A stretch of DNA of 64,000 nt. Origin: Arsenophonus sp052171895. Its GTDB lineage: Bacteria > Pseudomonadota > Gammaproteobacteria > Enterobacterales > Enterobacteriaceae. Position numbers and translations under genes: made by a program. The stretch covers positions 15,685-79,684 of the forward strand of contig JBQMRN010000008.1 in assembly GCA_052171895.1 (NCBI GenBank), in the 5' to 3' direction. How positions within the stretch are numbered: position 1 is the stretch's first letter; the number at the start of each line of letters is the position of its first letter. The notes under the pieces are model-generated. The model made no database searches, had not been told where the DNA came from, and was given only the letters and a program-made list of their open reading frames with translations. Positions 30,528 to 41,144 of this stretch are shown here, piece by piece.

Positions 30528-31535
30528 CTAACCAGGTCTATATTCAATTGTTGTAGTTTCAAACAATCTTCTCCAAGCCAGATAATTTAGTAAATAAAAC
30601 GACCCTACACCATGGAGGAATCTACTCAGCTATCCCTTTTAATCGCCTGATATAAGTGTTTACATTTTTAATGTGGAATTTCTTACCAATAACTCTCTGA
30701 TTATCTAATCTTATTAGACGATGGTGACTAATTTCATGCTCGCTTTCAAAAATTTTAAATCATTTAGCTTCATTCAAGAAAAGAATAGACTCTTTATCTA
30801 TGATTGGATAAATAAAATGCTTAACATACTCTTCATTAAACTCTTCAAAATCTCATTACTCATATAAGCATATCAATTTCAGGCGATTAAAACTACGCTT
30901 TATTCCTTCCTTTTATCTCCTCCTCTCCTACGTTTTCTATCTTTCCTGTATTAGATATAACACTTCCATTTAAAGGATTCAGAAAAATCTTTCCTCGACT
31001 TCAATAATACTAGTTAGTGCTTTTATGTTAGCTGTCTCCGCTGAAGTAAGGAATCATTTGATACCATCTAAACGCTGTTTTTAAATCAATGCCTGTTTGT
31101 TTTATTGACTCCCGTAAAGCTAACCTATTCAATATAGATCGCAGATAACTAAACCATTTATCTTTGTGATTTAGTTTATCAATAGGAGTAGGAGTTCCAG
31201 TAAGATTGTTAAATATTTTCCTGCAATCAGAGATTTGCAAAGATATCGCTGTAACCATAAACGAATGAGAGTCCCCAACGGTTAACATGTTCAGTGTAAC
31301 AATATTGAGAAGATAAAGTGAAATGAATTCCTTTAATGTATAAATCGACATCATCCAAAAGATTATCGCCGAGCTAACTAATGAGATCCAGCTTTATGTT
31401 GCCAGTGGGAGAGGAAAGAGTCTCTTTGATCTGTATAACTCTTTGGTTTTCATGGCAACCTCCTTTGTAGGGAAAATCCCTTATACTTTATATAGGATAA
31501 GGGATTTCATTAACAAGCCTTGCCAACATATAGCC
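30528..31535 (-). mobile_element. IS1595-family element, 3' end truncated
   Basis: Minus-strand copy; the 5' terminus at 31535 keeps the CCTTGCCAACATATAGCC end. The ORF 31028-31354 carries DCRKIFNNLTGTP, KLNHKDKWFSYLRSILNRLAL and DLKTAFRWYQM, clear IS1595 transposase text. The 3' inverted end is missing where it meets the IS91-type fragment near 30527. It separates that fragment from a piece of phage tail-fibre gene. Confidence 0.78.
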
Positions 31536-31712
31536 GTATTTAAACATTGCTCCTTGCAATGCGGACAGAGAGACAGCACTGCTGCGACACCCAAAAGATG
31601 GTCAACCATTGTGAATAAGGTTGTTAACAACGCACCGTCAAATTTAGATACCATCAACAAGCTGGGGAAAACCATCACCAATAACCTAAATTTTTCTAAT
31701 AATATCATATAA
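31536..31712 (+). pseudogene. Phage tail-fibre fragment
   Basis: A 59-codon stretch open on the plus strand with VNKVVNNAPSNLDTINKLGK and TITNNLNFSNNI, matching the repeated NNAP-LDTL-EL---L-NDPNFATT motif of phage tail fibres. The apparent start at 31443 lies inside the IS1595 element and is fortuitous. The continuing sequence has stops. Confidence 0.6.
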
Positions 31713-32639
31713 TTTTTGAATTAAAAACTAGCAAAAATAAAATGTACCTCTGACAATCCAATTAAAAATAAATTTGTGAAAAACATTGGTTTGTTAAAAA
31801 TCATAGATTCTGCAAAAACACACTGAATAAACGCACGGGGTGACCCAGCCCCCTCCTTTCAACGAAGATATCACATTTAGGCAGAATTTAATCATTTCAT
31901 GGGGAGGTAGAAAATTACCAATTATCAAGAGAATGGCAATATTCATTGGCAATTCTTTGGGGAACTTTTAAACGGCTTGGTGGATAACAGAGTCAATGGT
32001 CGAGATGCCTAGGATTATCTGAAGAACTATTTGTTTGATGTCAACCTAGATGACAGACAGCTAATAGATGGTTTCTTTGTAGGTTTGATACTCTAGAGGG
32101 CTATGTCATCATTAGCTATGCTCATAGTAGATAGTAATAATTAGATGTAGATAGTAATAATTAGATCATTGCTCAATATCATCTTATTAAATAATAAAAT
32201 AATCAATGGGTTACAATTTTAAGGTGATACATGGAACTTATTAAGGTACATATATATATTCCTGATAACCTTTTTTTGCTGATGCCATTCAGTATTTTAT
32301 TAATGAAAAAGTAGAGACTGGTTTAAATCAGTCGCGCTTTTCATAAAAATATTTGATGCTAATACCATAAAGCGGTATTTATTATACGGGGATTATCGAA
32401 GATCTGTCTTGTTTGTAGGCAGCAGGATTAACGTGGTAGAAGTCAATATGTTAGCGGAAGGATGCCTGACTACAATAAATGGGAGATGAGTTTTTGATGA
32501 CGAGAAAGTTGTTAAATGCATTTATACCCCTGGTGAATTTTCAGGAGAAAGGAAATAATAGAAAACAGCGTGTCGGCTACTGAGTGAAACAGTAAAAATC
32601 ATCGCCCCTTTCCTGATTTGAAAAATATTATATGCTGTT
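31713..32639. other. Decayed region, probably former prophage, nothing assignable
   Basis: Over 900 bases without a recognisable gene. Short open pieces occur on the plus strand, such as one reading LLNGLVDNRVNGRDA near 31970. A 20-base tandem duplication (GTAGATAGTAATAATTAGAT, about 32126-32165) is present. Its neighbours suggest prophage origin, but I cannot show it. Confidence 0.35.
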
Positions 32640-33340
32640 AATCTAGGCTAGCCATCATCACTGCACCGCATATTAACTAGTCAAAAGCGCCATAGAAAAT
32701 AGAGTAAAGTTAAAATCAAGCTGCCCGCGCCACGCCCTCCTGACAATGTAGTAAACGTGACATTTTGCAGATAGGGGGATGATTTTCCATTTGGCAGTTT
32801 TTGTTACACGCAATGAATCAAATACCCTTTTATCCCGCTAGAAATTAAAGGATTAGGCTGCATTGTAACTAATTGAACCTCCCACACACCGGCATCAACA
32901 ACAAAAACCCTTTTTATAGATGGAAGTTTGAGTTAATAGTTTGATCATCCATATAGTATCCATTGCGCCTAAATTTTCTACATGGCGTTAGATTGCGAAC
33001 TTAATATTTTACGACCAGTATTCTACCTTACGCCTAGCACATCAATTTCAGATAAATTCATTATGTAAATCATAGACTTATCCATTGTAAGTTACTTTAA
33101 CGCTAAAACTGGATACAGTTGCTGATCAAAACCATTATCGTTGCAAATAAACTAACATGTGGGTACTGTTTAAGTCGGCCAAGGCCAGAGGAAATACACC
33201 GACAAAAACTTCTAGATGTAATATTTCTTGGATAACTACATTTATATCTGTTCTATAGCGCTTAAGCTGCCTTCCCTAATGGAGTGTTTTTGCCGTTAAT
33301 TTTACGCTGATTAGGTGTTGTATTTTTAGCTAAATTTATG
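32640..33340 (-). pseudogene. Second prophage tail-fibre remnant
   Basis: Minus-strand text ICNDNGFDQQLYPVLA followed by NTGRKILSSQSNAM resembles a phage tail-collar domain (WFICNG-FD---YP-LA ... GRKILS). Further on, LPNGKSSPYLQNVTF and a SGGRGAG stretch are similar to the text at 28600-28760, so the two remnants look like related tail-fibre genes. Stops and shifts are frequent. Confidence 0.45.
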
Positions 33341-33603
33341 GTTTCTAACAAAGCAAGATTTTTAAACAATCAACCATTTGGTTTTCTTCTATTATATTTT
33401 AATACCATTAAGTAAACCTAAACTACTTTTACAACGACTTATATTTTTTTGATCCTCTTATCAAATTTACCACAATTAATAAGGTCGCAACCAACCAAGA
33501 GTAGGCAGATTATTTGCCAATAAAGATAAAAAGAAAACCAATAAGCCAATTCCCACATGAACACCTGTTAAAAAAAGCTCTAATTAGCCAGGAAACATTG
33601 ATA

Positions 33604-33870
33604 TTAAATTTCTAAAGAACCACGTTGCTTATTTCTACTCTGTATCAATTGAATTATATGATAAAAACCATCGTCATCAGGACGCTCCTGATTCATTAAC
33701 CAATTGAACAAATCAAGATCTGAACATTCTAGTAAACGAACAAACAGACATTTCTCATTCTCTGTAAGTAAATCATATTTATACTCAAAAAAAGGCATAA
33801 TAGCGATATCTAACTCACGCATTCCTCTACGACAAGCCCAGTGGATCCTAGGTTTATTATTGATATCCAT
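33604..33870 (-). CDS. sdhE: SdhE, FAD assembly factor for succinate dehydrogenase
   Basis: SdhE (YgfY/CptB) promotes covalent FAD attachment to SdhA and FrdA. The 88-residue protein matches the E. coli length, begins MDINNKPRIHWACRRGMREL and has the signature RGxxE at residues 15-19. The remaining segments IMPFFEYKYDLLTENEKCLF and LFNWLMNQERPDD fit the family. It is divergent from ygfZ with a 260-base intergenic region, the E. coli arrangement. cptA and fldB, normally downstream, are absent. Its retention suggests a working succinate dehydrogenase or fumarate reductase elsewhere. Confidence 0.95.
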   Translation of the reverse strand: MDINNKPRIHWACRRGMRELDIAIMPFFEYKYDLLTENEKCLFVRLLECSDLDLFNWLMNQERPDDDGFYHIIQLIQSRNKQRGSLEI

Positions 33871-34133
33871 ACGATTAAATAACCTTAAAAACTTTTATAA
33901 ATAAATTTTGATCCATATCAGAATTTAGCATAGCCATTTTTCATCAATATCGAAATGATTTAAGTAACATTTTTATAAAAAGCATAACTAACCAGTAACT
34001 GGAAATTTTATATAGATAAATTATTCAATTTTAATTGAATTAGTTTATATTGATAATATTACTTGCTTTATCAGTTAGCTATTTTATCATTATGACTACT
34101 CTTATTTTATTCAGATTACTAGCAGATGAACAG

Positions 34134-35120
34134 ATGATAACCAAAAATAAATTTATACCAACAACTTGTGAAATAGACCATCAATTACCCTTAACATTAA
34201 TGTTACTTAATGACTGGAGTTTCATCACGGCAACAGGGGTTGATGCTGAAAAATATCTACAGGGTCAATTAACCGCAGATATTATCACATTAACTTCAAA
34301 AGAACATATATTCACCGCCCACTGTGATGCCAAAGGGAAAATGTGGAGCACACTTCATTTATTTCACTATAACGAAGGCTTTGGCTATATTTTACGCACT
34401 AGTGTGGCAGTAAAACAACTAATCGAATTGAAAAAATATGCGGTTTTCTCGCAAATAACAATCAAGCAGCAGCGCAATATTATGTTATTAGGTGTTGCTG
34501 GCCAAGGAGCTCGCAATGCATTGAATAGCCACTTTCTTATATTACCTGATCGAGAAAAACCTGTTATTCATCTTGGAAAAACAACTTTACTACACTTTAG
34601 TTTACCGTCCGAACGTTTTTTAATTGTTACTGATAGCGCAACTACCGCTAAACTAATAAAACATTTTCCACAACATGGTGATAGCCAGCAATGGCTAGCT
34701 TTTGATATTGCCGCTGGTATTGCTAATATTGATATTGAGAATAGTGAACAATTTATTCCTCAAGCCGTTAATCTACAAGCATTACCCGCAAGTATCAGTT
34801 TTCAGAAAGGCTGCTATAGTGGGCAGGAAACAGTCGCTCGAGCAAAATATCGCGGTGCCAACAAGCGTGCCATGTTTTGGTTAGCAGGAACAGCAAATAC
34901 TCTGCCAAAAACTGGAGAAGCTATCGAGTGGAAAATAGGTGATAAGTGGCGACGTACAGGAACAGTATTGGCTACTGCTAGCTTGACAAATGGTTTAATT
35001 AGTCTTCAAGTTATCATGAATAATCATATAGATAAAGAGAGTGTTTTTCGGGTGACTGGCGAAATTAATAGCAAGCTTACTATTCAACCTTTGCCTTATT
35101 TATTGATGGAAGAGAAATAA
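34134..35120 (+). CDS. ygfZ: YgfZ, folate-binding iron-sulfur protein maintenance factor
   Basis: YgfZ is a tetrahydrofolate-binding protein of the GcvT fold that supports certain iron-sulfur enzymes, including radical-SAM types such as LipA and MiaB relatives. From ATG 34134 it has 328 residues (326 in E. coli). The family motif KGCYSGQETVARAKYRG is intact with its redox Cys at residue 227. LPLTLMLLNDWSFITATGVD and GQLTADI mark the N-terminal domain, and FIPQAVNLQAL precedes the motif. A longer frame back to a TTG at 34050 adds a hydrophobic stretch not found in relatives, so I prefer 34134, though its Shine-Dalgarno is weak. Confidence 0.95.
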   Translation: MITKNKFIPTTCEIDHQLPLTLMLLNDWSFITATGVDAEKYLQGQLTADIITLTSKEHIFTAHCDAKGKMWSTLHLFHYNEGFGYILRTSVAVKQLIELKKYAVFSQITIKQQRNIMLLGVAGQGARNALNSHFLILPDREKPVIHLGKTTLLHFSLPSERFLIVTDSATTAKLIKHFPQHGDSQQWLAFDIAAGIANIDIENSEQFIPQAVNLQALPASISFQKGCYSGQETVARAKYRGANKRAMFWLAGTANTLPKTGEAIEWKIGDKWRRTGTVLATASLTNGLISLQVIMNNHIDKESVFRVTGEINSKLTIQPLPYLLMEEK

Positions 35121-35177
35121 CATATCCGTTGATTGCTAATAAAAATTTATTTAAATAAGCTCTTTCATACAGAAAAG

Positions 35178-35199
35178 AGGGATATTAAAAAATATCCCT
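35178..35199 (+). terminator. Hairpin after ygfZ
   Basis: AGGGATATT and AATATCCCT form a 9-bp perfect stem around an AAAA loop, 58 bases after the ygfZ stop. The T-rich tail is interrupted, so strength is uncertain. Confidence 0.55.
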
Positions 35200-35420
35200 A
35201 TTATAAATTTAAAACATAATTAAGTAATTTCATTAGTAAAAACTAGTGTTGTTGATCCCTCTCAGATGCTTTACCGTTAGAGGTTATAATCAATCACTCT
35301 TGCTCTAACTAAACAGCTAACTACCGATAGTTTCAATAAAATTCAATGCTGTTATGTACAACTAAATCAGCAGATATTATCTCAATCTGACTTTGATTCA
35401 ATATCGAACAGTAATTATAA
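35200..35420. other. Short decayed stretch after ygfZ
   Basis: About 220 bases before the IS1595 element. A few residues resembling a GYNQSLLL motif appear near 35290, but this is too little to name a gene. Confidence 0.3.
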
Positions 35421-36491
35421 AGCTATGTTAGCAAAGGTTATTACTTTGCTCGCAGAGCAACTTGTACCCACGTCTGTATTTCAATTATTCTTGTTTCAAA
35501 GAAACTTCTCCAGGCCAAATAATTCAGTAAATAAAACGACCCTACAGACCATGAAATTTATTCATGCGTTCTTTTAAGCTGCTGTGATATAACTGTTCAT
35601 ATTTTAAATCTGCAATTCCTTATAAATAATTCTCCAATTATCCAACTTTATTAAACGATGCTATCTAATTTCATGCTTGCTGTAAAAGGTTTCCTACCAT
35701 TTTGCCCTTCTTCAAGCAAAGGATGGACTCTTTATCTATGATCGGCTCAAGAAAAATGGTTAACAGACTCTCCATTAAACTCTTCAAGAATCTTATCGCT
35801 CACATGACCATGACCCTTTGAATCTAAGGCCATGAAGAGCGCGATTTATTCTTTCTTTTTATCCACTCCTCTCCTGCGTTTTGTTTTCTACCTTTCTTAT
35901 GTTCTTATGTTGGATATAACGCTTCCCTTTAAAGGATTCAGGAAAAAATCTTTTGTCAACTTCAATAATATCAGTTACTACGTTTATGTTGTCTGTCGCC
36001 GATGAAGCAAAGAAGCAGTGATGCTATCTAAACGCTGTTTTTAAATTAATCCCTGTTTGTTTCGCTGACTCCTGTAAAGTCAAGCTATTCAACATACATC
36101 GTAAATAACTAAACTATTTATCCCTGTGATGTGGTTTATGCAGAGGACTTCCAGTAAGATTGTTAAATGTTTTTCTACAACCTGGGATTTTGCAACGATA
36201 TCGCTGTAACCCTAAATAAATCTCCACAGAGGATAACATGTTAACTGTGAGAATATAGGCAGGATAAAGTGAAATAAGTTACTTCAATGCATGAATCGAC
36301 AACATCCGACAGATTGTCGCTGAGGCAAGTTATGATATGCAACTTTATGTTTGCAAGAGGTGAAGAAAGAATCTTTTTGATCTGTATGACTATTTGCTTT
36401 TTTATGGCAACCTCTGTAGCAGAAATCTTTCATACAGTACAAGGGGTTTCCAGTAGATGGATTTCTAATAACAACCTTTGCTAACATAGCC
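35421..36491 (-). mobile_element. IS1595-family element with perfect 8-bp target duplication
   Basis: A full-length (1071 bp) minus-strand copy. Ends are AGCTATGTTAGCAAAGGTTA at 35421 and the inverse at 36491. AATTATAA immediately precedes (35413-35420) and follows (36492-36499) it, an exact 8-base target duplication as expected of IS1595 elements, which confirms both boundaries. The transposase is scattered over frames with stops, so it cannot move by itself. The preserved duplication suggests a comparatively young insertion or an undisturbed one. Confidence 0.88.
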
Positions 36492-36909
36492 AATTATAAC
36501 TCTACCTCTATTATTAAAGATATAGACTTTTCTAAGTGCATCATTGAATATTGATATGATAAACCACTGATTCATCATCAACAGCGACTAAAGCTGGTTC
36601 ATGGTATTCCATAATTTTATTAAAACAAGAGAAATGGAGGTGTGGAATATTCCCAAGCTAGCAACGCTATGCTAACCATGCAAATAAATGGTAATTTCCA
36701 TGTTGAGCATTAATAGTTATATCGGGCACGTCATTACCCAATCAATAGTAACAAGATTAATTTTAACTTGCTCAATTTAAGCAAATCTATTATCAAGAAA
36801 ATAACACTAAGATATAACTCTAACGCTTATTTTATTAGCGGAATTAGGAATAAATATCGATTATCTCTGTTAATTTATCATTAATGTTTAATTTTAAAAA
36901 ACTAATAAG
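36492..36909. other. Unassigned decayed sequence
   Basis: About 420 bases between the IS1595 and IS91 copies. The longest readable minus-strand stretch contains DITINAQHGNYHLFAWL and HEPALVAVDDESVVYHINIQ. I do not recognise a family; it is probably a remnant of an ordinary gene. Confidence 0.35.
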
Positions 36910-38023
36910 TTCATGATTAGGAAATTGAATCGCTCTTTAAGTGAAGACAAAAAGGCATCATCCATTATTGCTAAAAGAGATAGAATTAGTTTACTGGTGA
37001 GATCCGCTTGTAAGTAAAAATTTTGTTGGAATATCTATTCTTTGACCTAATAAATTAATTTTAAAGACATTAACTCTAGGTTTTGCTTAATAGCAACTCT
37101 CGTTTTTTCTATTTTATTCATTCTTTCTCACAACAATTCCGTTGTCTATTTATTAAGCTGAGCGTCGATAAAAAGTAGCCTGTCATCACACATAATGCAT
37201 TTGTACGAATCTGTGCGCAGGAATCCTTTTATCAGAAAGGTGAACGCCGGTTTTTTTGTTTTTTGCGAACCATCATCTCTAGCGTCTTATACACACTTTA
37301 GTAATAGTGTTTCTCAGTTATGATTCAACAAGAAACTATAGTAACGCATCATCTTAAAATGCCTCGCTGGAATATAGCTAATATAGCTAATATAGCTAAT
37401 ATAGCTAATATAGCTAAATATAGCGCTCGATCATCTCTTCCACCGTCAAGATCTGCTGCCGCTAACTGCTTAATCCTTTGGTCATAGTAATGATGTACAA
37501 ACAATCCCCCTCATTTCGGTAACACCGTAATTTTGATACGGATATCCATGGCGAGAGGAGCATTTTTAAGCTAGCGTCATAGGTATATTTCAGGCTATGC
37601 CACCTCTTCGTCTTTTTAGTGAAATGTATTTTCCAGTAATGGGGGTATTCTCCCATACTGTGCCTTCAGGTAACGCTACCACTGCTTCCTAGCACGGATA
37701 TATACCCAAAGACCAAGAAGAAGAGACTACTTGGATTTATCAGGTCATAACTGTGACTCAGTAACAGGATGACAAGCGCCTTGCCAGATTTGTTCGACTT
37801 CTTTTTTTTGAAGAACAACTCATCCCATATAGCATGTTTAATATCCAGAGCTCCACGAATGACGGAAACATCAAAATGCGGATGTTGATTGAGTTATCAA
37901 CCATAAGTATGCAAGACAAAAATAGTAATTTTGATAGCCTGTTTACACGTACCCACCACACTGCAGCATAGCGATGGCGAGGGACGTGAAACAGAGCGTT
38001 GGGTCGCACAGCAAGTTATTGTA
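36910..38023 (-). mobile_element. IS91-family element, 3' two thirds
   Basis: Minus-strand IS91-type copy with the shared terminus at about 36912 (TTAGGAAATTGAATCGCTCTT). Transposase text includes FLRTDSYKCIMCDDRLLFID near 37230 (C-terminal zinc-finger-like part), HFKMMRYYSFL near 37360, the KIHFTKKTKRWHSLKYTY segment at 37462-37656 and LLFLSCILM further upstream, with stops. A run of five CTAATATAG units has expanded at 37371-37425. The 5' third is cut by an IS256 element at 38024. Confidence 0.72.
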
Positions 38024-39465
38024 AGTTATATTCATTTCTTGATGTATATGGTTTTAAAGATGCTGACGGTATCCCCATACTGCGATTTATTTTGTGGATG
38101 ATTGCAACAACAGAGGCATGATATCCCATAAAAAAGTCTATCCTACCGATATTCGCAAAACCAGATATTACCTGTGAATTCCTTGCATGAACTCATTCGT
38201 AATAGTGCTAGGGTTATCAGCTGATAGCCATCGCCGTTGACGCTGAGCTTGAAGCCTACGCTGCGATAACATGCTGAACGCCACCTTGTCGACGATCGGC
38301 ATGACGTTGTCGATAACGGTTATTTAGCACAGCAAACTATATAAACTGGTATTGATGATATTGAGATTAAGTGCCTAAGATCAGAAAGCAGAGAGAATCG
38401 CAGCGGCACAGAATATGCTTCAAGACCTCGTTGTTACCGCCTTATCTGAAGCGGGCAAAAAAGCATCGAAGTGTTGCTAGCATGGTTTGTACCTATGAGG
38501 TATCTCCACCGGATATTTTCACAAAGTTTTTTGGGTACTTTTTTTCCGTGAAAAAGCACATAGTCTCTATGTAGTAGCATCAGCAAAATAAAACAGCAAT
38601 GGCTTGAAGACAATAGACAATGGTAATAGTGCCCCTGCGTAATTTAAGCGATACGCGCTACGTTTATTTCTTGGCTGATGGCATAGACAGTTCTTTTTTT
38701 CAGGCAAGATGATCCCATTTGGCTAGTGGTCATTATCGGCATCACTGAGGATGGACGTAATGGGGTAGTTGAGGTCGAAGATGCTTATCAAAAATCAAAG
38801 CCAAACTTATCAATGCCTTGCGAGCGCGTAGCTTAATAGTATATCCCAAACTTGCTACTGGAGACGGTGCCATTGATTTTTAAAATATAATAGCAAAGAT
38901 ATTCCAAGACACGCAGCACCAACCCTGTTGGTGGGTATACAAAACAGATAATGTATTGCCTTCACTCTCAAAAAGCATGCAACTAAAAATTAAGGCTGAA
39001 CTGCGTGGGTGGAAGATCTGGATAGTGGAGAGAGAAAGCTTCAATGGTGCTAATAAAGCCCTTAATGTTTTATTAGTAAGATTCTCAGCAAAGCTTCTTC
39101 AGCAATGAAGAAGCTTGAGAAAGATCGAGAAGAACTGCTAGCATGCTTCGACTTCTCGACACGCACACTACTTGACTGGACATCAATAATAACGACAAAT
39201 CCGATTGAATTAGCTTTTGCTACAGTCTGGAGCTGAAGCCAAACCAACACGTGAAAACTGTAGTTTGAGAAAAATAACCCTTTCAATAGTATTAAAGCTA
39301 CTCTCCGCTTGCTCAGAAAGGCTGAAACAGGCTAAAATTGGTATTTAACCTGCTTGACACCCTTGCTGGTAAACGACGTCTAATTTAAGGATGGAGAACA
39401 GATTTACGAAGCATTAGAGTGTAACATAAGCTGACTAAGTATACACCGGTTTTACTAATAACTTA
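38024..39465 (+). mobile_element. IS256-family element, full length, transposase broken
   Basis: A 1442-bp IS256-type element. Ends are AGTTATATTCATTTCTTG at 38024 and TTTTACTAATAACT at 39465, imperfect inverted repeats. Transposase text on the plus strand: HELIRNSARVI near 38190, DIEIKCLRSE-like text, LPPYLKRAKKHRSVASM (38440), VIIGITEDGRN near 38730, TRSTNPVGG-type and SMQLKIKAELR-like text near 38970, and TSIITTNPIE near 39190 with the third catalytic region. Many stops. It inserted into an IS91-type copy; no 8-9 base duplication remains. Confidence 0.82.
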
Positions 39466-39733
39466 AGAGCTTAATATGGGACAATAATCATATCTAAGTT
39501 ATTTAACTATAATTATGATATTTATTTACGTAAATTTTACCGAAATATCGTTTTTCTTAAGTGATATGTGCTTAAAATTTATTTTTCTTGATTTTTCGTT
39601 ATGATTATTTCTGATACGGCGGACTGCCAGTTTTTAATGCGAAATCGTTATAATATCTAAGCATTAGACTAGCAGTTAATTTTTAAACTATAGAAATTTT
39701 TGATTTGATATAAAATACACAGGAATATTATTC
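39466..39733 (+). promoter_or_regulatory. nupC upstream region with TATAAT box
   Basis: AT-rich leader of nupC. A perfect TATAAT at 39649-39654 lies 80 bases before the start codon; the -35 is not clear. A modest Shine-Dalgarno (AGGAAT) sits about 10 bases from the ATG. I see no convincing CytR, DeoR or CRP operator. Confidence 0.4.
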
Positions 39734-41035
39734 ATGCAACTCATTATGAGCCTGCTAGGAATGATAGTATTAATTTTTATTGCTATCATTTTCTCCAGTA
39801 ACCGTCGAGCAATTAAATTCCGTACTGTATTTGGTGCTTTTATTATTCAAATGGCAATTGGCGCGTTTGTTCTTTATATTCCTGCAGGTCGCCGTACTTT
39901 GGAAAGTGTATCTGATGCAGTCTCTAGCGTAATTGGTTATGGGCAAGTTGGTATGGATTTTATCTTTGGTGGTTTAGTTTCTAATAAAATGTTTGAGCTG
40001 TTTGGCGGTAGTGGTTTTATTTTTGCCTTACGTGTTTTACCAGTCATTATTTTCTTCTCATCATTAATCGCCGTGCTTTATTATCTTGGTATTATGCAGT
40101 TTTTTATCAAAATATTAGGTGGACTATTGCAATGGATATTAGGTACCTCACGTACTGAGTCATTATCAGCAACCGCTAATATTTTTGTCGGTCATACAGA
40201 GGCGCCTTTGGTTGTCAGACCCTATATACCAATAATGACAAACTCTGAGCTATTTGCTGTTATGTCGGGTGGACTAGCTTCAGTTGCTGGCTCTGTATTG
40301 GCTGGCTATGCACAAATAGGGGTTCCAATGGAATATTTGATCGCAGCATCTTTTATGGCGGCACCAGGTGGATTGTTATTTGCCAAATTAATGGTACCGG
40401 AAACAGAGAAAACCCATGATGCACCAAATATGATAAATGTGGCGAGCGGCGAAGAGCATCGCCCAGTTAACATTATTGATGCTGCTGCTAGCGGTGCTTC
40501 TTCCGGGATGCAACTTGCTTTAAATGTCGGTGCAATGTTGCTAGCATTTGTTGCATTGATGGCTTTACTTAATGGTATTTTATCAGTGATTGGTGGCTGG
40601 ATCCATATACCAGGCTTATCATTAGAATTGATTTTAGGGTGGATCTTTGCGCCAATTGCTTATTTGATTGGTATACCCTGGCATGAAGCGTTAATTGCCG
40701 GTTCATTTATCGGGCAAAAATTAGTGATCAATGAATTTGTTGCTTATTTGAATTTCGGCGAATACTTAAAATCTGATAATGAGGGGATTACCGCAGCTAT
40801 TACCGCAGGTAAGCAAGTACTTTCTGAACATACTAAAGCCATAATCTCTTTTGCATTATGTGGTTTTGCTAATTTATCGTCAGTAGCTATATTATTGGGT
40901 GGTTTAGGTGGAATTGCCCCGAACCGTCGTAAAGATGTCGCTCGACTAGGTTTGAAAGCTGTATTAGCCGGTTCGTTATCTAATCTGATGAGTGGCAGTA
41001 TTGCTGGCTTCTTTTTATCGTTAGCAAGAATGTAA
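39734..41035 (+). CDS. nupC: Concentrative nucleoside transporter (CNT family), NupC-like
   Basis: A cation-coupled nucleoside importer of the inner membrane. The 433-residue protein is closest in my memory to the crystallised Vibrio cholerae CNT, not to E. coli NupC: FIFGGLVSNKMFELFGGSGF, FALRVLPVIIFFSSLI, LASVAGSVLAGYA and FMAAPGGLLFAKLM. Later binding residues are kept (NEFVAY, FANLSS). In the first hairpin the family's GQTEAPL motif reads GHTEAPL: residue 154 is His (CAT) where the Vibrio protein has the nucleobase-contacting Gln154. It heads a former deo locus and, with DeoD, would feed purine salvage. The frame is intact. Confidence 0.93.
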   Translation: MQLIMSLLGMIVLIFIAIIFSSNRRAIKFRTVFGAFIIQMAIGAFVLYIPAGRRTLESVSDAVSSVIGYGQVGMDFIFGGLVSNKMFELFGGSGFIFALRVLPVIIFFSSLIAVLYYLGIMQFFIKILGGLLQWILGTSRTESLSATANIFVGHTEAPLVVRPYIPIMTNSELFAVMSGGLASVAGSVLAGYAQIGVPMEYLIAASFMAAPGGLLFAKLMVPETEKTHDAPNMINVASGEEHRPVNIIDAAASGASSGMQLALNVGAMLLAFVALMALLNGILSVIGGWIHIPGLSLELILGWIFAPIAYLIGIPWHEALIAGSFIGQKLVINEFVAYLNFGEYLKSDNEGITAAITAGKQVLSEHTKAIISFALCGFANLSSVAILLGGLGGIAPNRRKDVARLGLKAVLAGSLSNLMSGSIAGFFLSLARM

Positions 41036-41144
41036 CTTAATTAGCTTTGTATATTAAAAATTAAACGGTTGTTTAACCGCTGAATCAGCAATATTATTAG
41101 CTTTAGAAAATAAAATGATGGAATAAAAACTAACTTCACAACGC

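Noticed and set aside
31443..31712. An 89-codon ORF as an intact phage gene
   Set aside because: The first part is the end of an IS1595 element read antisense; only 31536-31712 is phage-like, and the gene is incomplete.
35240..35400. A comF/gntX-like trace (GYNQSLLL)
   Set aside because: Eight residues in one frame with no other matching segment.
37371..37425. Regular short repeats resembling a CRISPR fragment
   Set aside because: Nine-base units without spacers, inside an IS91 remnant, with no cas genes.
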